Positions 52,885 through 62,100 of a DNA stretch of 64,000 bases are shown one piece after another. A program made the position numbers and the translations under genes. The notes beneath the pieces were generated by a model. That model saw nothing but the letters and a program-made list of their open reading frames with translations, did not search any database and was not told the DNA's origin. The first letter of the stretch is position 1; the number at the start of each line of letters is the position of its first letter. Source of the stretch: Paenibacillus bouchesdurhonensis (GTDB lineage: Bacteria; Bacillota; Bacilli; Paenibacillales; Paenibacillaceae); contig NZ_LT732547.1 in NCBI RefSeq assembly GCF_900155685.1, positions 929,043-993,042 of the forward strand, in the 5' to 3' direction.

Positions 52885-54340
52885 AAATTAACTGTAAAGC
52901 TTCTGAGCAGTTTAGCTCTTCCCCCAACGCATAATTTCCATTTCCTCTGCCTTTCACGATGTTATGATTGACTAAGAATGTTATCATGGACTGATCTTGC
53001 CCAGCTTGTCCATATAAATATTGATACATGTTGTACATCAACTGGAAGGCATCCTGTCTCACCATAGGTTGATCAAGATTTAATGACATGGAGCCCGTCA
53101 GCAATTTATTAATATCGATAACTCCAAATTGTTTTATAATCATATCACTGAAATCGGTTACAGTAAGATTTTCCTCTAATTGCTTGGTTCTTTCTAGATC
53201 AACGACACCTTGATTGTACATATCGATCACTGTATCTTTATACCATTTGTTCTCAAGGTGTTTAAACTTGTGTTCTTGTTTAGCTGGTTTAGGGGTCATC
53301 TTCAAAGCCTTGCCAATGTTAAGTCTGCCATTGCCGTATACCTCTTTATCCCCTAAATCTTCAGCGGAGTCGAGTAAAATGTTCATAACTTCATCATTTG
53401 ATAACTCTGGATTCTTAGATAATATAAGCGCTGCTGCTCCAGACACGATGGGTGCAGCCATTGATGTGCCGGATATCGTTTTATATGTACCATCAATTCC
53501 GAGTGACAGCACATTTTCTCCAGGAGCTACAATATCAGCACCCTTGTTGGAATCCTTCCACAATTCATCATTACCATTGATGCCACCGACAGCAATAACC
53601 TCTTGATATCTTGCGGGGTAGTCTGGTTTATCCATTGCAAAATTTGATACTGAAGCCACCAACACTACATTATGCTCGTAGGCATATTTGATCGCATCAT
53701 ATACGATTTGGGAATCTCCTTCCTGTTCAGGAGCAAAACCATTGGAACCAAAGCTCATCGAAATCACTTTGGCCCCATGGTCAACCGCATATCTGATCGC
53801 GTCAGCCGTTGATTGCTCTGTGCGATCTTTGCCAATAGAATCCCACGCATTGATAGGCATTAACGTAATATTAGGTGCTATACCGCTTACTCCGACGCCG
53901 TTGTTAGCTTTGGCTGCGATAAATCCAGACGTATGATTGCCGTGGTCAATCTTCACATTGCCAAACTCACTTACTTCCCTAACATCTTTCAGTTCTAAAG
54001 AATTGCTCTTTAGTTCGGGATTTGCCGTATCAATGCCTTGGTCGATCACCGCCACAATGATTTCGCGATTTCCCATCGTTTCTTCCCATGCCACAAATGC
54101 GTTGACTTGCGAAAGATGGTACTGGAATTTCAGCATAGGGTCGTTATATAGGGAATCGTCCGCATCAAAATGCTGCAGCCAATTTTGATACCATTCTCCA
54201 TTTTGTTTCAATACTTTATCGTGTTCCGCAATATAGTTGTACACATCGTTCTCAGTTACTTCGGACTGTTGTATGGGTGAAAGCTTTTTAACCTGTATAT
54301 CTTTTGATGGTTGGGGCAATTCGGTCTGATCTACGATCAT
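52838..54340 (-). CDS. S8 subtilisin-like serine protease, catalytic part (gene split by a frameshift)
   Basis: The catalytic triad is complete: Asp in VAVIDQGIDT, His in DHGNHTSGFIAA and Ser in SGTSMAAPIVSG. The oxyanion Asn is in the VASVSNFA stretch. About 150 C-terminal residues (WYKDTVIDMYNQGVVDL and onward) resemble degenerate SLH domains. The ATG at 54340 has no ribosome binding site and is not the true start. In the same frame upstream the sequence continues (PGPGHYYLKIYSDQVPSTVN-QPYNL) as the end of a PPC domain whose beginning lies in the next frame. So this is the 3' four-fifths of one gene with the following entry. It could still be a sequence error. Confidence 0.8.
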   Translation of the reverse strand: MIVDQTELPQPSKDIQVKKLSPIQQSEVTENDVYNYIAEHDKVLKQNGEWYQNWLQHFDADDSLYNDPMLKFQYHLSQVNAFVAWEETMGNREIIVAVIDQGIDTANPELKSNSLELKDVREVSEFGNVKIDHGNHTSGFIAAKANNGVGVSGIAPNITLMPINAWDSIGKDRTEQSTADAIRYAVDHGAKVISMSFGSNGFAPEQEGDSQIVYDAIKYAYEHNVVLVASVSNFAMDKPDYPARYQEVIAVGGINGNDELWKDSNKGADIVAPGENVLSLGIDGTYKTISGTSMAAPIVSGAAALILSKNPELSNDEVMNILLDSAEDLGDKEVYGNGRLNIGKALKMTPKPAKQEHKFKHLENKWYKDTVIDMYNQGVVDLERTKQLEENLTVTDFSDMIIKQFGVIDINKLLTGSMSLNLDQPMVRQDAFQLMYNMYQYLYGQAGQDQSMITFLVNHNIVKGRGNGNYALGEELNCSEALQLISNFVLLQIEDYEYRA

Positions 54341-54807
54341 TAAATTGTATGGCTGATTGACAGTACTTGGAACCTGGTCGCTATAAATTTTGAGATAATA
54401 GTGTCCCGGACCAGGGATACGTTTATTTGCTGCTTTTCAAAGAATGGATATTCGTACAAAAGCTCAGACTTTTGGATAAGCAACATGTCTTGATCAAAAA
54501 TTTCCAGACGCAGATTAGGGATAACCTCATTGGCCAGTGACTGTAACATAAAACTAATCTTATGAGATTCGTGAAGGTTCAGTGAATAAAAGTCCTGATC
54601 CGTAGGCAATCGATCGATATGACCTGTAACATTCGAATACATCTGCACAGGTGTGGCTTGTTTACAGCTGTTTCCAAATTCATTTTCAAATATAAATTGT
54701 GAGTTTTTTCTAGGGTTTGACCCGTTTTCTGCTGCTAATGCAGAAGACGGCAACACCAGACTTGCTGTTAATGAAAGAGACAATAATAACCGTGTAATCT
54801 TATTCAT
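54340..54807 (-). pseudogene. N-terminal part of the split subtilase: signal peptide and PPC domain
   Basis: GAGGGAG precedes ATG 54807 and a signal peptide (NKITRLLLSLSLTASLVLPS, cleavage after ALA). A PPC-type domain starts with DRLPTDQDFYSLNLHESHKI and LRLEIFDQD. Near 54416-54421 the frame slips: NVSL is followed by VRDTIIS in this frame, but by PGPGHYYLKIYSD in the subtilase frame. Adding one base restores a single protein of about 650 residues. The last about 25 codons of this frame are out-of-frame product. Confidence 0.75.
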
Positions 54808-54998
54808 AATAATTCTCCCTCGGAAATAATGCATTCTAGGCTAGATTTTTACATTTATTTTCCGTAATAAAACGAATCAGTCATTTTTGCAACTTTATAA
54901 TGAATAGTGCAACCTTTCCGGATCATCCCTCGTTTACATAGGTGCAACACACGAAAGCAAGAACAACTTGAATACCTACACGAAGGGAGACCAACAAC

Positions 54999-56480
54999 AT
55001 GAAAAAAACATTTAAGAAAACTTTAGTAAGCTCGCTATCCGTCGCTTTATTGTCCATGTCAGCCGCAGGCATGGTATCTGCTGCAAACGGAGCATCAACA
55101 ACTTCTGTGAAGGTAGCTAAATTGATTCATTCTGAAGCCATTAAACAAGAGGAAGCGCATATCCAACAGTTTATTGCCATTAGTGGCATCATTCAAGAAA
55201 TTTCGGATTATGTCGGTAATGAAAATAAAAAGCTGGTAACTATGAAATCTGCTGATGATAGCATTACTAATTTCGTAGTTTCGGACACAACTTATATGAT
55301 GGATGAACTCCTTGTTGGTACGGAGATGATGGCTTTCTTTGATCAGAAAGCACCTGCTCTTCTCATCTATCCGCCGCAATATAACGCAGTTATGATGGCA
55401 GCTGTGAAAGAAGAGCGCACAGTGGTCGTAGATCGTTTTTCTTCCGATCTGGTTAATGCGAGCAACACGTTGAAGCTTATTTTATCAGAAGATACAAATA
55501 TTATTGCAGCTGATGGAACGGCTTATGAAGGGGAGATCGCCGATCGTCTGCTAGCTGTTACTTATACGGTTTCTACCCGCAGCATTCCAGCTCAAACAAA
55601 TCCTGTACAAATTATTGTATTGGATAAAGAACAAGCTGTGGAGGAGAAAACCGAAGCGAAAGCTGCTTTTGGAGAAGTTCGCGGTACAATCAAATCGATT
55701 AATCCAAAAGGCAAGAATAACGAACTGCAATTCGTCGAAGTTCAACTTGCAGATGAAAGCACAGTATATCTGAACGTTTCTGAACAAACATTTGTTGATG
55801 AGAAATTGGAAGTTGGTGCTGAGATTACCGCCTTCTACAACGCCGAAGGGCCAATGCTAGCGATCTATCCGCCACAATATAATGCAGCAGCGATTGCACT
55901 TGTCAAGGAAGAGCGTAACATACTTGTAGACCGTTTTGACAATACGCTTAAAAATGCTGCTAACGATCTCGTTCTTAAGATTGGTGAAGATTCAAAGGTG
56001 TTGACTACTGAGGGTAAAGCGTATGAAGGCAGCCTAAAAAATCAAAAGCTGTTTGTAGAGTATGGTATCACAACGAGAAGCTTGCCAGCTCAAACGACGC
56101 CAATCCGAATTGTCGTGTTGGAAGAAGAAGCTGCTCCAATTGAGAAGAAAACATTCAATGTTGATGGTAAAGCAATTGCAGCACCCGCCGCATTTTTAAA
56201 TGAAGATGGTGTTGTTATGGTGCCGATTCGTGAAATTGTAGAAGCTTTAGGCTATGAAATCGGTTGGGATGATGAAACAAGCGGAATTACAGTCGGCAAA
56301 GCGATCTCCTTACAAGTGGGAAAAGACGCCTACGTTTTCGCTAAAATGGCTCCTGTTGAGCTTGGTACTGCACCAGTAATTGTAGATGGAAATACGTTTG
56401 TACCGCTTCATTTCTTCACAGATATTGCACAAGCCAGCGATGCATATGTAAACAATACAGAAGTCGTTATTAAAAAGTAA
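54999..56480 (+). CDS. Secreted protein with two internal repeats and a copper-amine-oxidase-type domain
   Basis: 493 residues: signal peptide (MKKTFKKTLVSSLSVALLSM, cleavage after VSA), two similar units of about 150 residues (about 50-208 and 225-375), then a Cu_amine_oxidN1 domain (MVPIREIVEALGYEIGWDDE; FVPLHFFTDIAQ). Each unit contains LLIYPPQYNAVMMAAVKEER or LAIYPPQYNAAAIALVKEER and ends in TRSIPAQTNPVQIIVL or TRSLPAQTTPIRIVVL. The repeat family is unknown to me. The protein is likely at the cell surface. AAGGGAG lies 11 nt before the ATG. It is divergent from the subtilase gene. Confidence 0.85.
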   Translation: MKKTFKKTLVSSLSVALLSMSAAGMVSAANGASTTSVKVAKLIHSEAIKQEEAHIQQFIAISGIIQEISDYVGNENKKLVTMKSADDSITNFVVSDTTYMMDELLVGTEMMAFFDQKAPALLIYPPQYNAVMMAAVKEERTVVVDRFSSDLVNASNTLKLILSEDTNIIAADGTAYEGEIADRLLAVTYTVSTRSIPAQTNPVQIIVLDKEQAVEEKTEAKAAFGEVRGTIKSINPKGKNNELQFVEVQLADESTVYLNVSEQTFVDEKLEVGAEITAFYNAEGPMLAIYPPQYNAAAIALVKEERNILVDRFDNTLKNAANDLVLKIGEDSKVLTTEGKAYEGSLKNQKLFVEYGITTRSLPAQTTPIRIVVLEEEAAPIEKKTFNVDGKAIAAPAAFLNEDGVVMVPIREIVEALGYEIGWDDETSGITVGKAISLQVGKDAYVFAKMAPVELGTAPVIVDGNTFVPLHFFTDIAQASDAYVNNTEVVIKK

Positions 56481-56527
56481 CGGGTCGATCGAATTCACAC
56501 TGAACTCATACATTGTAGGGAAAAACC

Positions 56528-56552
56528 AGCCCTTAGAATCGATTCTAGGGCT
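56528..56552 (+). terminator. Hairpin after the repeat-containing surface protein
   Basis: AGCCCTTAGAATC and GATTCTAGGGCT pair with one bulged base. The T content after it is weak (CGTATTTAAT). The following about 300 bp up to the next promoter hold nothing I can name. Confidence 0.6.
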
Positions 56553-56857
56553 CGTATTTAATACAACTTAGAAAGGCATTCTCCCAATGTTCTATAAAAC
56601 TATTCCGACTATACTATAGTGTTATAAACTGAATTTACTAATTTGATAATATTGTACATCTCTCAGAATTTAGCAACTATATTTCAATTCACACCGATAA
56701 GTAAAAGCAGCTATTTCCAGCCTATCCTAGACGGTTCTTGATGCCCTTATGGCTTGAAAGGTGGAATTTGTCATTTTTAATAGAATCATGTCGAATAAGA
56801 TTTCAACAAATCACGAACAATTTATATGATTTGATTTAAAAATATTCGCTTTTTCTG

Positions 56858-56886
56858 TTGACAAGCTGAGACTTCAAGCCTAGAAT
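56858..56886 (+). promoter_or_regulatory. SigA promoter of the riboswitch-permease transcript
   Basis: A perfect TTGACA (56858-56863), a 17-bp spacer and TAGAAT (56881-56886). The riboswitch aptamer starts 64 bp downstream. Confidence 0.8.
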
Positions 56887-56949
56887 AAGTCATGTAATAA
56901 GTCTTTGAACGAAGACTTGTACGGGAATATTCGACAATTTAAATAGATG

Positions 56950-57020
56950 CTTTTCGTATAATTCCGGGGATTGGCCCGGAAGTCTCTACGAGGTCACCGT
57001 AATGATCTGGCTACGAAAAG
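56950..57020 (+). ncRNA. Purine riboswitch aptamer (guanine type)
   Basis: P1 is a perfect 9-bp stem CTTTTCGTA (56950-56958) with TACGAAAAG (57012-57020). Inside lie the conserved TATAAT, P2 (CCGGG...CCCGG), the core GTCTCTAC, P3 (AGGTC...GATCT) and the junction GGCTACG. The core residue that pairs with the ligand is C (as in GACTAC), which means guanine/hypoxanthine rather than adenine. It precedes an NCS2 purine permease. A terminator follows at 57159. Confidence 0.93.
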
Positions 57021-57158
57021 AAGAGCATTGGAACATGCTTGCGATTGGAATGGCTGCGGATATGCTGGAAGTTAACGTATATGCGGTCGGCTGACTTCAT
57101 TGTTAATGCCGTTTTCCAGTTGAAAGTATGGCTCCGATATCTTCTGTTCAGCACGGGA

Positions 57159-57189
57159 CCCGGGGATGGATAGTCACTCCGGGCTTTTT
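57159..57189 (+). terminator. Riboswitch expression-platform terminator
   Basis: CCCGGGG (57159-57165) pairs with CTCCGGG (57177-57183), one G-U pair, followed by CTTTTT. It lies between the aptamer and the permease start, so guanine binding would favour termination. Confidence 0.75.
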
Positions 57190-57226
57190 GTCGTTCCCGA
57201 CTTATACTAAGGAGGAATCATTAACC

Positions 57227-58600
57227 ATGGATCGGTTCTTTAAACTTAAGGAACACGGCACAAATGTAAGAACGGAAATTATTGCAGGTATCACAACGTT
57301 CATGACGATGGCTTACATCCTGTTCGTGAACAATCTGTTCTTGGGCCCGGGTGGTGCGGGTATCCCTTCAGACGGTGTATTTTTTGCTACTGCGGTCGGC
57401 GCGGGTCTAATTACGATCATTATGGGATTGTTCGTTAACATTCCAATTGCGCTTGCCCCGGGCATGGGTCTGAATGCGTACTTCATGACCGTCGTTCTCA
57501 GCTCCAACGGAGCAATTTCGTGGCAAGCGGCTCTAGGTGCTGTCTTCATCTCAGGTATTATCTTCCTGATCCTTACGGTAACGAAAATTCGCCAAATGCT
57601 CCTTGTGGCAGTGCCGGAAAGCATTAAGTCTGCCATTACGGTCGGTATCGGCCTTTTCGTAGCTATTATCGGTTTCAAAATGAGCGACCTCATTGGTATT
57701 AGTCTGAACGGACCTGTTGAAGACTTTACGCAACAGGTGCCAGGAAGCTTCTTTAACTTGGGTCTTGGCGATTTCGTACACAATTCGGGTGTGCAGTTGA
57801 CTTTGATTGGCCTAATTCTGATCGCCGTTCTAATGGCGCTTCGCGTCAAGGGCGCTTTGCTAATCGGCATCGTGGCAACGACGTTGATCGGTATTCCGAT
57901 GGGCGTGACCGATGTCAGCGGATTGTCCGGTGCAAGCTGGTTTCCGAATGTAAACGAGCTGGCTGTCGGCAAGCTCGATATTATGGGCGCGCTCAAGCTG
58001 GGATTGTTTGAAATCGTATTGGTGTTCACTTTCGTTGAATTGTTCGACACGTTTGGTACTCTGGTAGGTACAGCAACTCGTGCCGGATTGATGAAGAATA
58101 AAGAAGAAGGCGAGAAGAAAATCGGTAAAGCGATGCTGGTTGACGCTGCTGGCGTCAGTGCCGGTGCGGTTCTCGGTACGAGCACGATCACAGCTTTCGT
58201 CGAAAGTACAGCTGGCGTAGCCGAAGGCGGTCGTACTGGACTTACAGCCGTAACGACAGGTATTCTGTTCTTGCTTGCATTGTTCATCGCTCCGCTTGCA
58301 GGCGTGGTACCTTCTGCGGCTACGGCGCCAGCGCTGATCATCGTTGGCGTGCTGATGATGGGACAAGTCCGCAATATCGATTGGGATGATTTCCTTCATG
58401 CATTCCCTGCGTTCTTGACGATTGTACTTATGCCGTTTACGGGCGGTATCGCTAACGGTATTTCGGCTGGTATTATCTCGTACGTTGTTCTTGGCGCTTG
58501 CAGCAGCATCTTTACAAACAAGAAGGTTAAAGTTCACTGGTTAATGTGGGTGCTCGCCGTTCTTGTGCTCTGCCGATATATCTTCCTAGGCGCGGAGTAA
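57227..58600 (+). CDS. pbuG: NCS2-family guanine/hypoxanthine permease
   Basis: 457 residues with about 12-14 membrane helices and family motifs ITTFMTMAYILFVNN, IPIALAPGMGLNAYF, FVELFDTFGTLVGTATRAGL, and GVSAGAVLGTSTITAFVEST followed by AGVAEGGRTGLTAV. It imports guanine or hypoxanthine with protons. The ATG at 57227 has AAGGAGGA 10 nt upstream. A longer in-frame reading from 57128 lies in the riboswitch leader and crosses the terminator stem, so it is rejected. The riboswitch upstream supports the PbuG call; a PbuO-type relative is possible. Confidence 0.95.
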   Translation: MDRFFKLKEHGTNVRTEIIAGITTFMTMAYILFVNNLFLGPGGAGIPSDGVFFATAVGAGLITIIMGLFVNIPIALAPGMGLNAYFMTVVLSSNGAISWQAALGAVFISGIIFLILTVTKIRQMLLVAVPESIKSAITVGIGLFVAIIGFKMSDLIGISLNGPVEDFTQQVPGSFFNLGLGDFVHNSGVQLTLIGLILIAVLMALRVKGALLIGIVATTLIGIPMGVTDVSGLSGASWFPNVNELAVGKLDIMGALKLGLFEIVLVFTFVELFDTFGTLVGTATRAGLMKNKEEGEKKIGKAMLVDAAGVSAGAVLGTSTITAFVESTAGVAEGGRTGLTAVTTGILFLLALFIAPLAGVVPSAATAPALIIVGVLMMGQVRNIDWDDFLHAFPAFLTIVLMPFTGGIANGISAGIISYVVLGACSSIFTNKKVKVHWLMWVLAVLVLCRYIFLGAE

Positions 58601-58635
58601 ACCGGCCTGAAGAGCGGTTGAAAGCTTTGAATTGT

Positions 58636-58657
58636 ATTTTAAAACAGCTTTTAAAAT
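58636..58657. repeat. AT-rich inverted repeat after the permease gene
   Basis: ATTTTAAAA and TTTTAAAAT are perfect 9-bp arms around CAGC, 35 bp past the permease stop and 22 bp before the true terminator. Confidence 0.5.
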
Positions 58658-58679
58658 AGATTTTGAATAGTATCGTGAG

Positions 58680-58716
58680 GAAGGCTGGTCGCTTATGCGG
58701 CTGGCCTTCTTTTTGT
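58680..58716 (+). terminator. Rho-independent terminator of the purine permease gene
   Basis: GAAGGCTGGTCGC (58680-58692) pairs fully with GCGGCTGGCCTTC (58697-58709), G-U pairs included, with a TTAT loop and a following TTTTTGTTTT. Between here and 59017 (about 300 bp) no gene is visible. Confidence 0.92.
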
Positions 58717-59016
58717 TTTATTGAAAAGAGGGCTGGGGCGCTGGCTGGCAGCGCAAGAATCATCAGCTTAGTTAGTTAAATCTATATTTCTATATTCATG
58801 CAGCTGATTTATGGCACATGTTACAGCTCATCTTCATACCGCAACGTAATACGGCTGGCCTAGTTTGTGAGCACGAACTCGCTTTGGCGCTCTGAAACTA
58901 TGAATTGTAGTCATAATCTTTGATTCTGTACGTATATTGGTACAAACATATGAATTCTTGCTAGAAAAGAGAGTGGCCCCAGCAAACTGGTGCCTCTTAT
59001 GGCCGCTGCATCGATT

Positions 59017-59122
59017 TGTTGTTGCTCCAAATGCCGTTGTGCTCGGTTTGCTATTGCTCCGTTTGCTGTTGCTCGGCTTTCTAATACTCAGCCTGCTGTT
59101 TCTCCAGCTTGCTGCAGTCTCC
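59017..59122 (+). repeat. Degenerate 15-bp tandem repeat
   Basis: About seven units in a row, for example TTTGCTATTGCTCCG (59047), TTTGCTGTTGCTCGG (59062), CTTTCTAATACTCAG (59077) and CCTGCTGTTTCTCCA (59092). The common shape is yTTGCTnTTGCTCnG. It lies 63 bp upstream of the giant glycosyltransferase gene. Open frames cross it on both strands, but none has a start with a ribosome binding site. Confidence 0.6.
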
Positions 59123-59184
59123 AACTCACCATAGTTTCAGCTCGCCGTTTGGATTTATCAATCTCTTATGGGGTGGAATAGGAC

Positions 59185-62100
59185 ATGCCAAGTATTGTGA
59201 AGCGGGTAGTCATGCTGCTCGTGGTCGGCTTATTTATGTTATTCGTGCAGTTTCGGTCTGAATGGGTTTATGCAGTAGAGAAGCAGCTTGTAGAAAATCC
59301 TGGTTTTGAGCGGGGGGATGGGGCAAGCCCGGAACAGTGGAAGACAGATCGCTGGTCTCAGGCGGATGGGGCGAGCCGATTTGGTGTAACACAGGACGAC
59401 GCGCATAGCGGAGAATGGTCGGCTTGGATTGAAAGCTCACAGCCGGATCATGCCAAATGGGTGCAGAGTATCCCGGCAGAGCCCAGCTCCAATTATTTAA
59501 TTACTGCCTGGGTCAAGGTGCTGAGCTTGGGAGACGGCGAAATTGGCGCAAATGTTTTTCCGTTAGGCGTTGGAGGACTGTTCCCGCAAATTAAGGAAGC
59601 ATCTCCAAATTGGCAGAGAATACAGTTCTACGGGGCGACGGGGCCGGAGCAAAGGGAGTTCAAAATAGCTGCTGCTATCGGCGGGTACGGGAGATTGAAT
59701 ACAGGCAAAGCCCTGTTTGATGACATTACCGCCGTGAAGGTGGATCAACTACCAGATGGAACGACAGCGCTGCCGCTTGGAACGGATAAGAAGAATAATG
59801 CGCACGGAGATCCGGGGGCGGGAGCCGCTATGTCTGAAATAGCAGACGGCTCTGGTGATGCAGGCACTGACAATGGGCCAAATACCGCTGGCGGGCAAGC
59901 GCCAAATGGCGCAGGGCAAGTTGGGACTGAGAATCCAAGCGACACAGCGGGCAAGCACGTTCCAATTCTGCCTATAATGCTGTGGTCTGCGCTGTTTTGT
60001 GTTCTGTTTGCTTGGCTATATCAAAGATTGATTTCGCAGAAGCATCCCTTAGAGCAAAGTAGTAATCCTTATTCTCAATGGATGGCAATTGCCCTGGTCG
60101 CCGGTTTGCTGCTCAGGATATGGATGGGACTTGCGGTGCGAGGGTTTGAGACGGATATGAACACCTTCATGAGCTGGGCACGCCACGCGAATGAGCAAGG
60201 CTTAGGGGGATTTTACAGTGAAGGAGTCTTTGCGGACTATCCGCCGGGATACATCTACATTCTATATGTTCTAGGCATAGTTCAGGAATGGCTTGGACTA
60301 GATTATGGCGCTCCTGGAACGTTGCTCCTGTTTAAACTGCCTTCGATCCTCGCGGATATCATTGCCGGATATATTGTTTACCGTGCGGGCGGCAGCAAGT
60401 TCGGCTTTAGACTCGGGTGGGCTCTATCCGTCATGTATCTGTTCAATCCAGCAGTCCTTATTAACTCAGCAGGATGGGGTCAAGCGGATTCGTTCTACGT
60501 CTTGTTCCTGATTAGCTCATTGACCGCTTTAAGCGAACGGCGCTTGGAAAAATCAGCAGTGTGGTTTGCAATTGCAGCCATCATTAAACCGCAGACTTTT
60601 ATTTTTACGCCAGTGTGGCTTCTTGCTCTCTTATATTACCGATCATGGAGACGAGTCGCCATCAGCGTACTTCTGGGGGGAGTTGCGTTTGCCTTGCTGG
60701 CCCTTCCGTTTTTCTGGAACAACGGCGGCCTGCCTGCTCTGTTTGATTTATATAAAACGACCTTAGCCTCTTACCCATATGCTACGGTCAATGCATTTAA
60801 TTTATATGCGCTATTCGGCCATAACTGGGCTCCCCTCGACAACAACTGGCTGCTGCTTTCCTTCCGCATTTGGGGACTGCTCTTCATTCTGGCGGCGGTA
60901 GCTTATGCCATCTATATTTTCCTCCGAAAACGGGGGCGGGATTTATCCAAAAGCTACTTTATTGCTCTGTCGCTCATCGTCATTGTGTTCGTTTTAGGGA
61001 CTAAGATGCATGAACGTTACATGTTCCCGGCACTGCTGCTGTCCCTGTTCAGCTTCATCCATACCCGGGATCGCCGGCTGCTCTACTTATATCTGGGTTT
61101 CAGTTTGACGCAGTATGTGAATGTCGCCTATGTTCTTGGGCATCTGAACCTTGGTACTAGTCCGGGCAACGATGGGATTGTCCTGCTGTGTTCGCTCGCC
61201 AACGTAGGGCTGCTGATTTACATGCTGATAGTAGGCTATTGCATTTACGTACAAAAAAAACGCCTGCCAATCAAGCATCAAACCGAGTCCGGGCGCGAAG
61301 CCTCCGACATACTGCTTCTACAGGAGCTTGCTGCCAGAGGCAAAGGAAAGGGATTTAATCTATACAAAATTCGTTTCCAAAGCAAAGATTGGCTCTTCGT
61401 TGGTCTCATTACCGCGCTCTATACGGTGCTTGCTCTGTATCAATTGGGTGCAGGGAAAGCCCCGGTTACAGCATGGCAGCCCACGAAGCCCACTAGCTTC
61501 TACATGGATTTCGGCGAGGGCAAAGCCGTGGAATGGGTAAACTATTTTGGCGGCGCATCTACGGGCGAGTTCAAAATACAATTCGGAAGCACTCCTTCGC
61601 AATGGGAAAAGACCATAGACATTCCGGATGATATCGGAGCTGTCCTTGCCTGGAAAAGCGAACCGGTCGACGCTGTGGCAAGATACGTGAGAATAATGGT
61701 GGAGAAGCCGGGCATATCTCTACACGAAATGGTCTTTTATGAAGCTGGCCTTAATGGCGGTGATCCTCAACCTATATCCATTGCCGGCATATACGAGGAG
61801 ACGGATGAAGGAACGGCGAGTGATAGGAGCGCTTTGTTATTTGATGAATCATCTACTTCGGTATATCAGCCTGGATTTTTCAACAGCACTTATTTTGATG
61901 AAATATATCATGCCAGAACAGCATATGAATATTGGCATCGTTTGCCTCCGTATGAAACAACACACCCGCCGCTTGGCAAGCTGTTGATCGGCTTTGGAAT
62001 GCAGTTGTTCGGTCTGAATCCTTTTGGGTGGCGCATTATGGGGACTTTGTTCGGGGCAGCAATGCTGCCGCTGATTTACAGGTTCGCCCTGCAGCTATTC

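Noticed and set aside
52838-54807. Programmed frameshifting in the subtilase gene
   Set aside because: No slippery heptamer or following structure was seen at 54416-54421; a simple one-base loss is the better explanation.
56950-57020. Adenine-type riboswitch
   Set aside because: The discriminating junction base is C, not T, and the gene downstream is of the guanine/hypoxanthine permease type.
57128-57226. Possible N-terminal extension of the purine permease
   Set aside because: It lies in the riboswitch leader, crosses the terminator stem and has no ribosome binding site; the ATG at 57227 with AAGGAGGA starts like known family members.
57313-58374. Long 353-codon antisense open frame in the purine permease gene
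   Set aside because: Composition artefact of a GC-rich hydrophobic gene; low-complexity Ala/Pro/Thr/Ser product without start signals.
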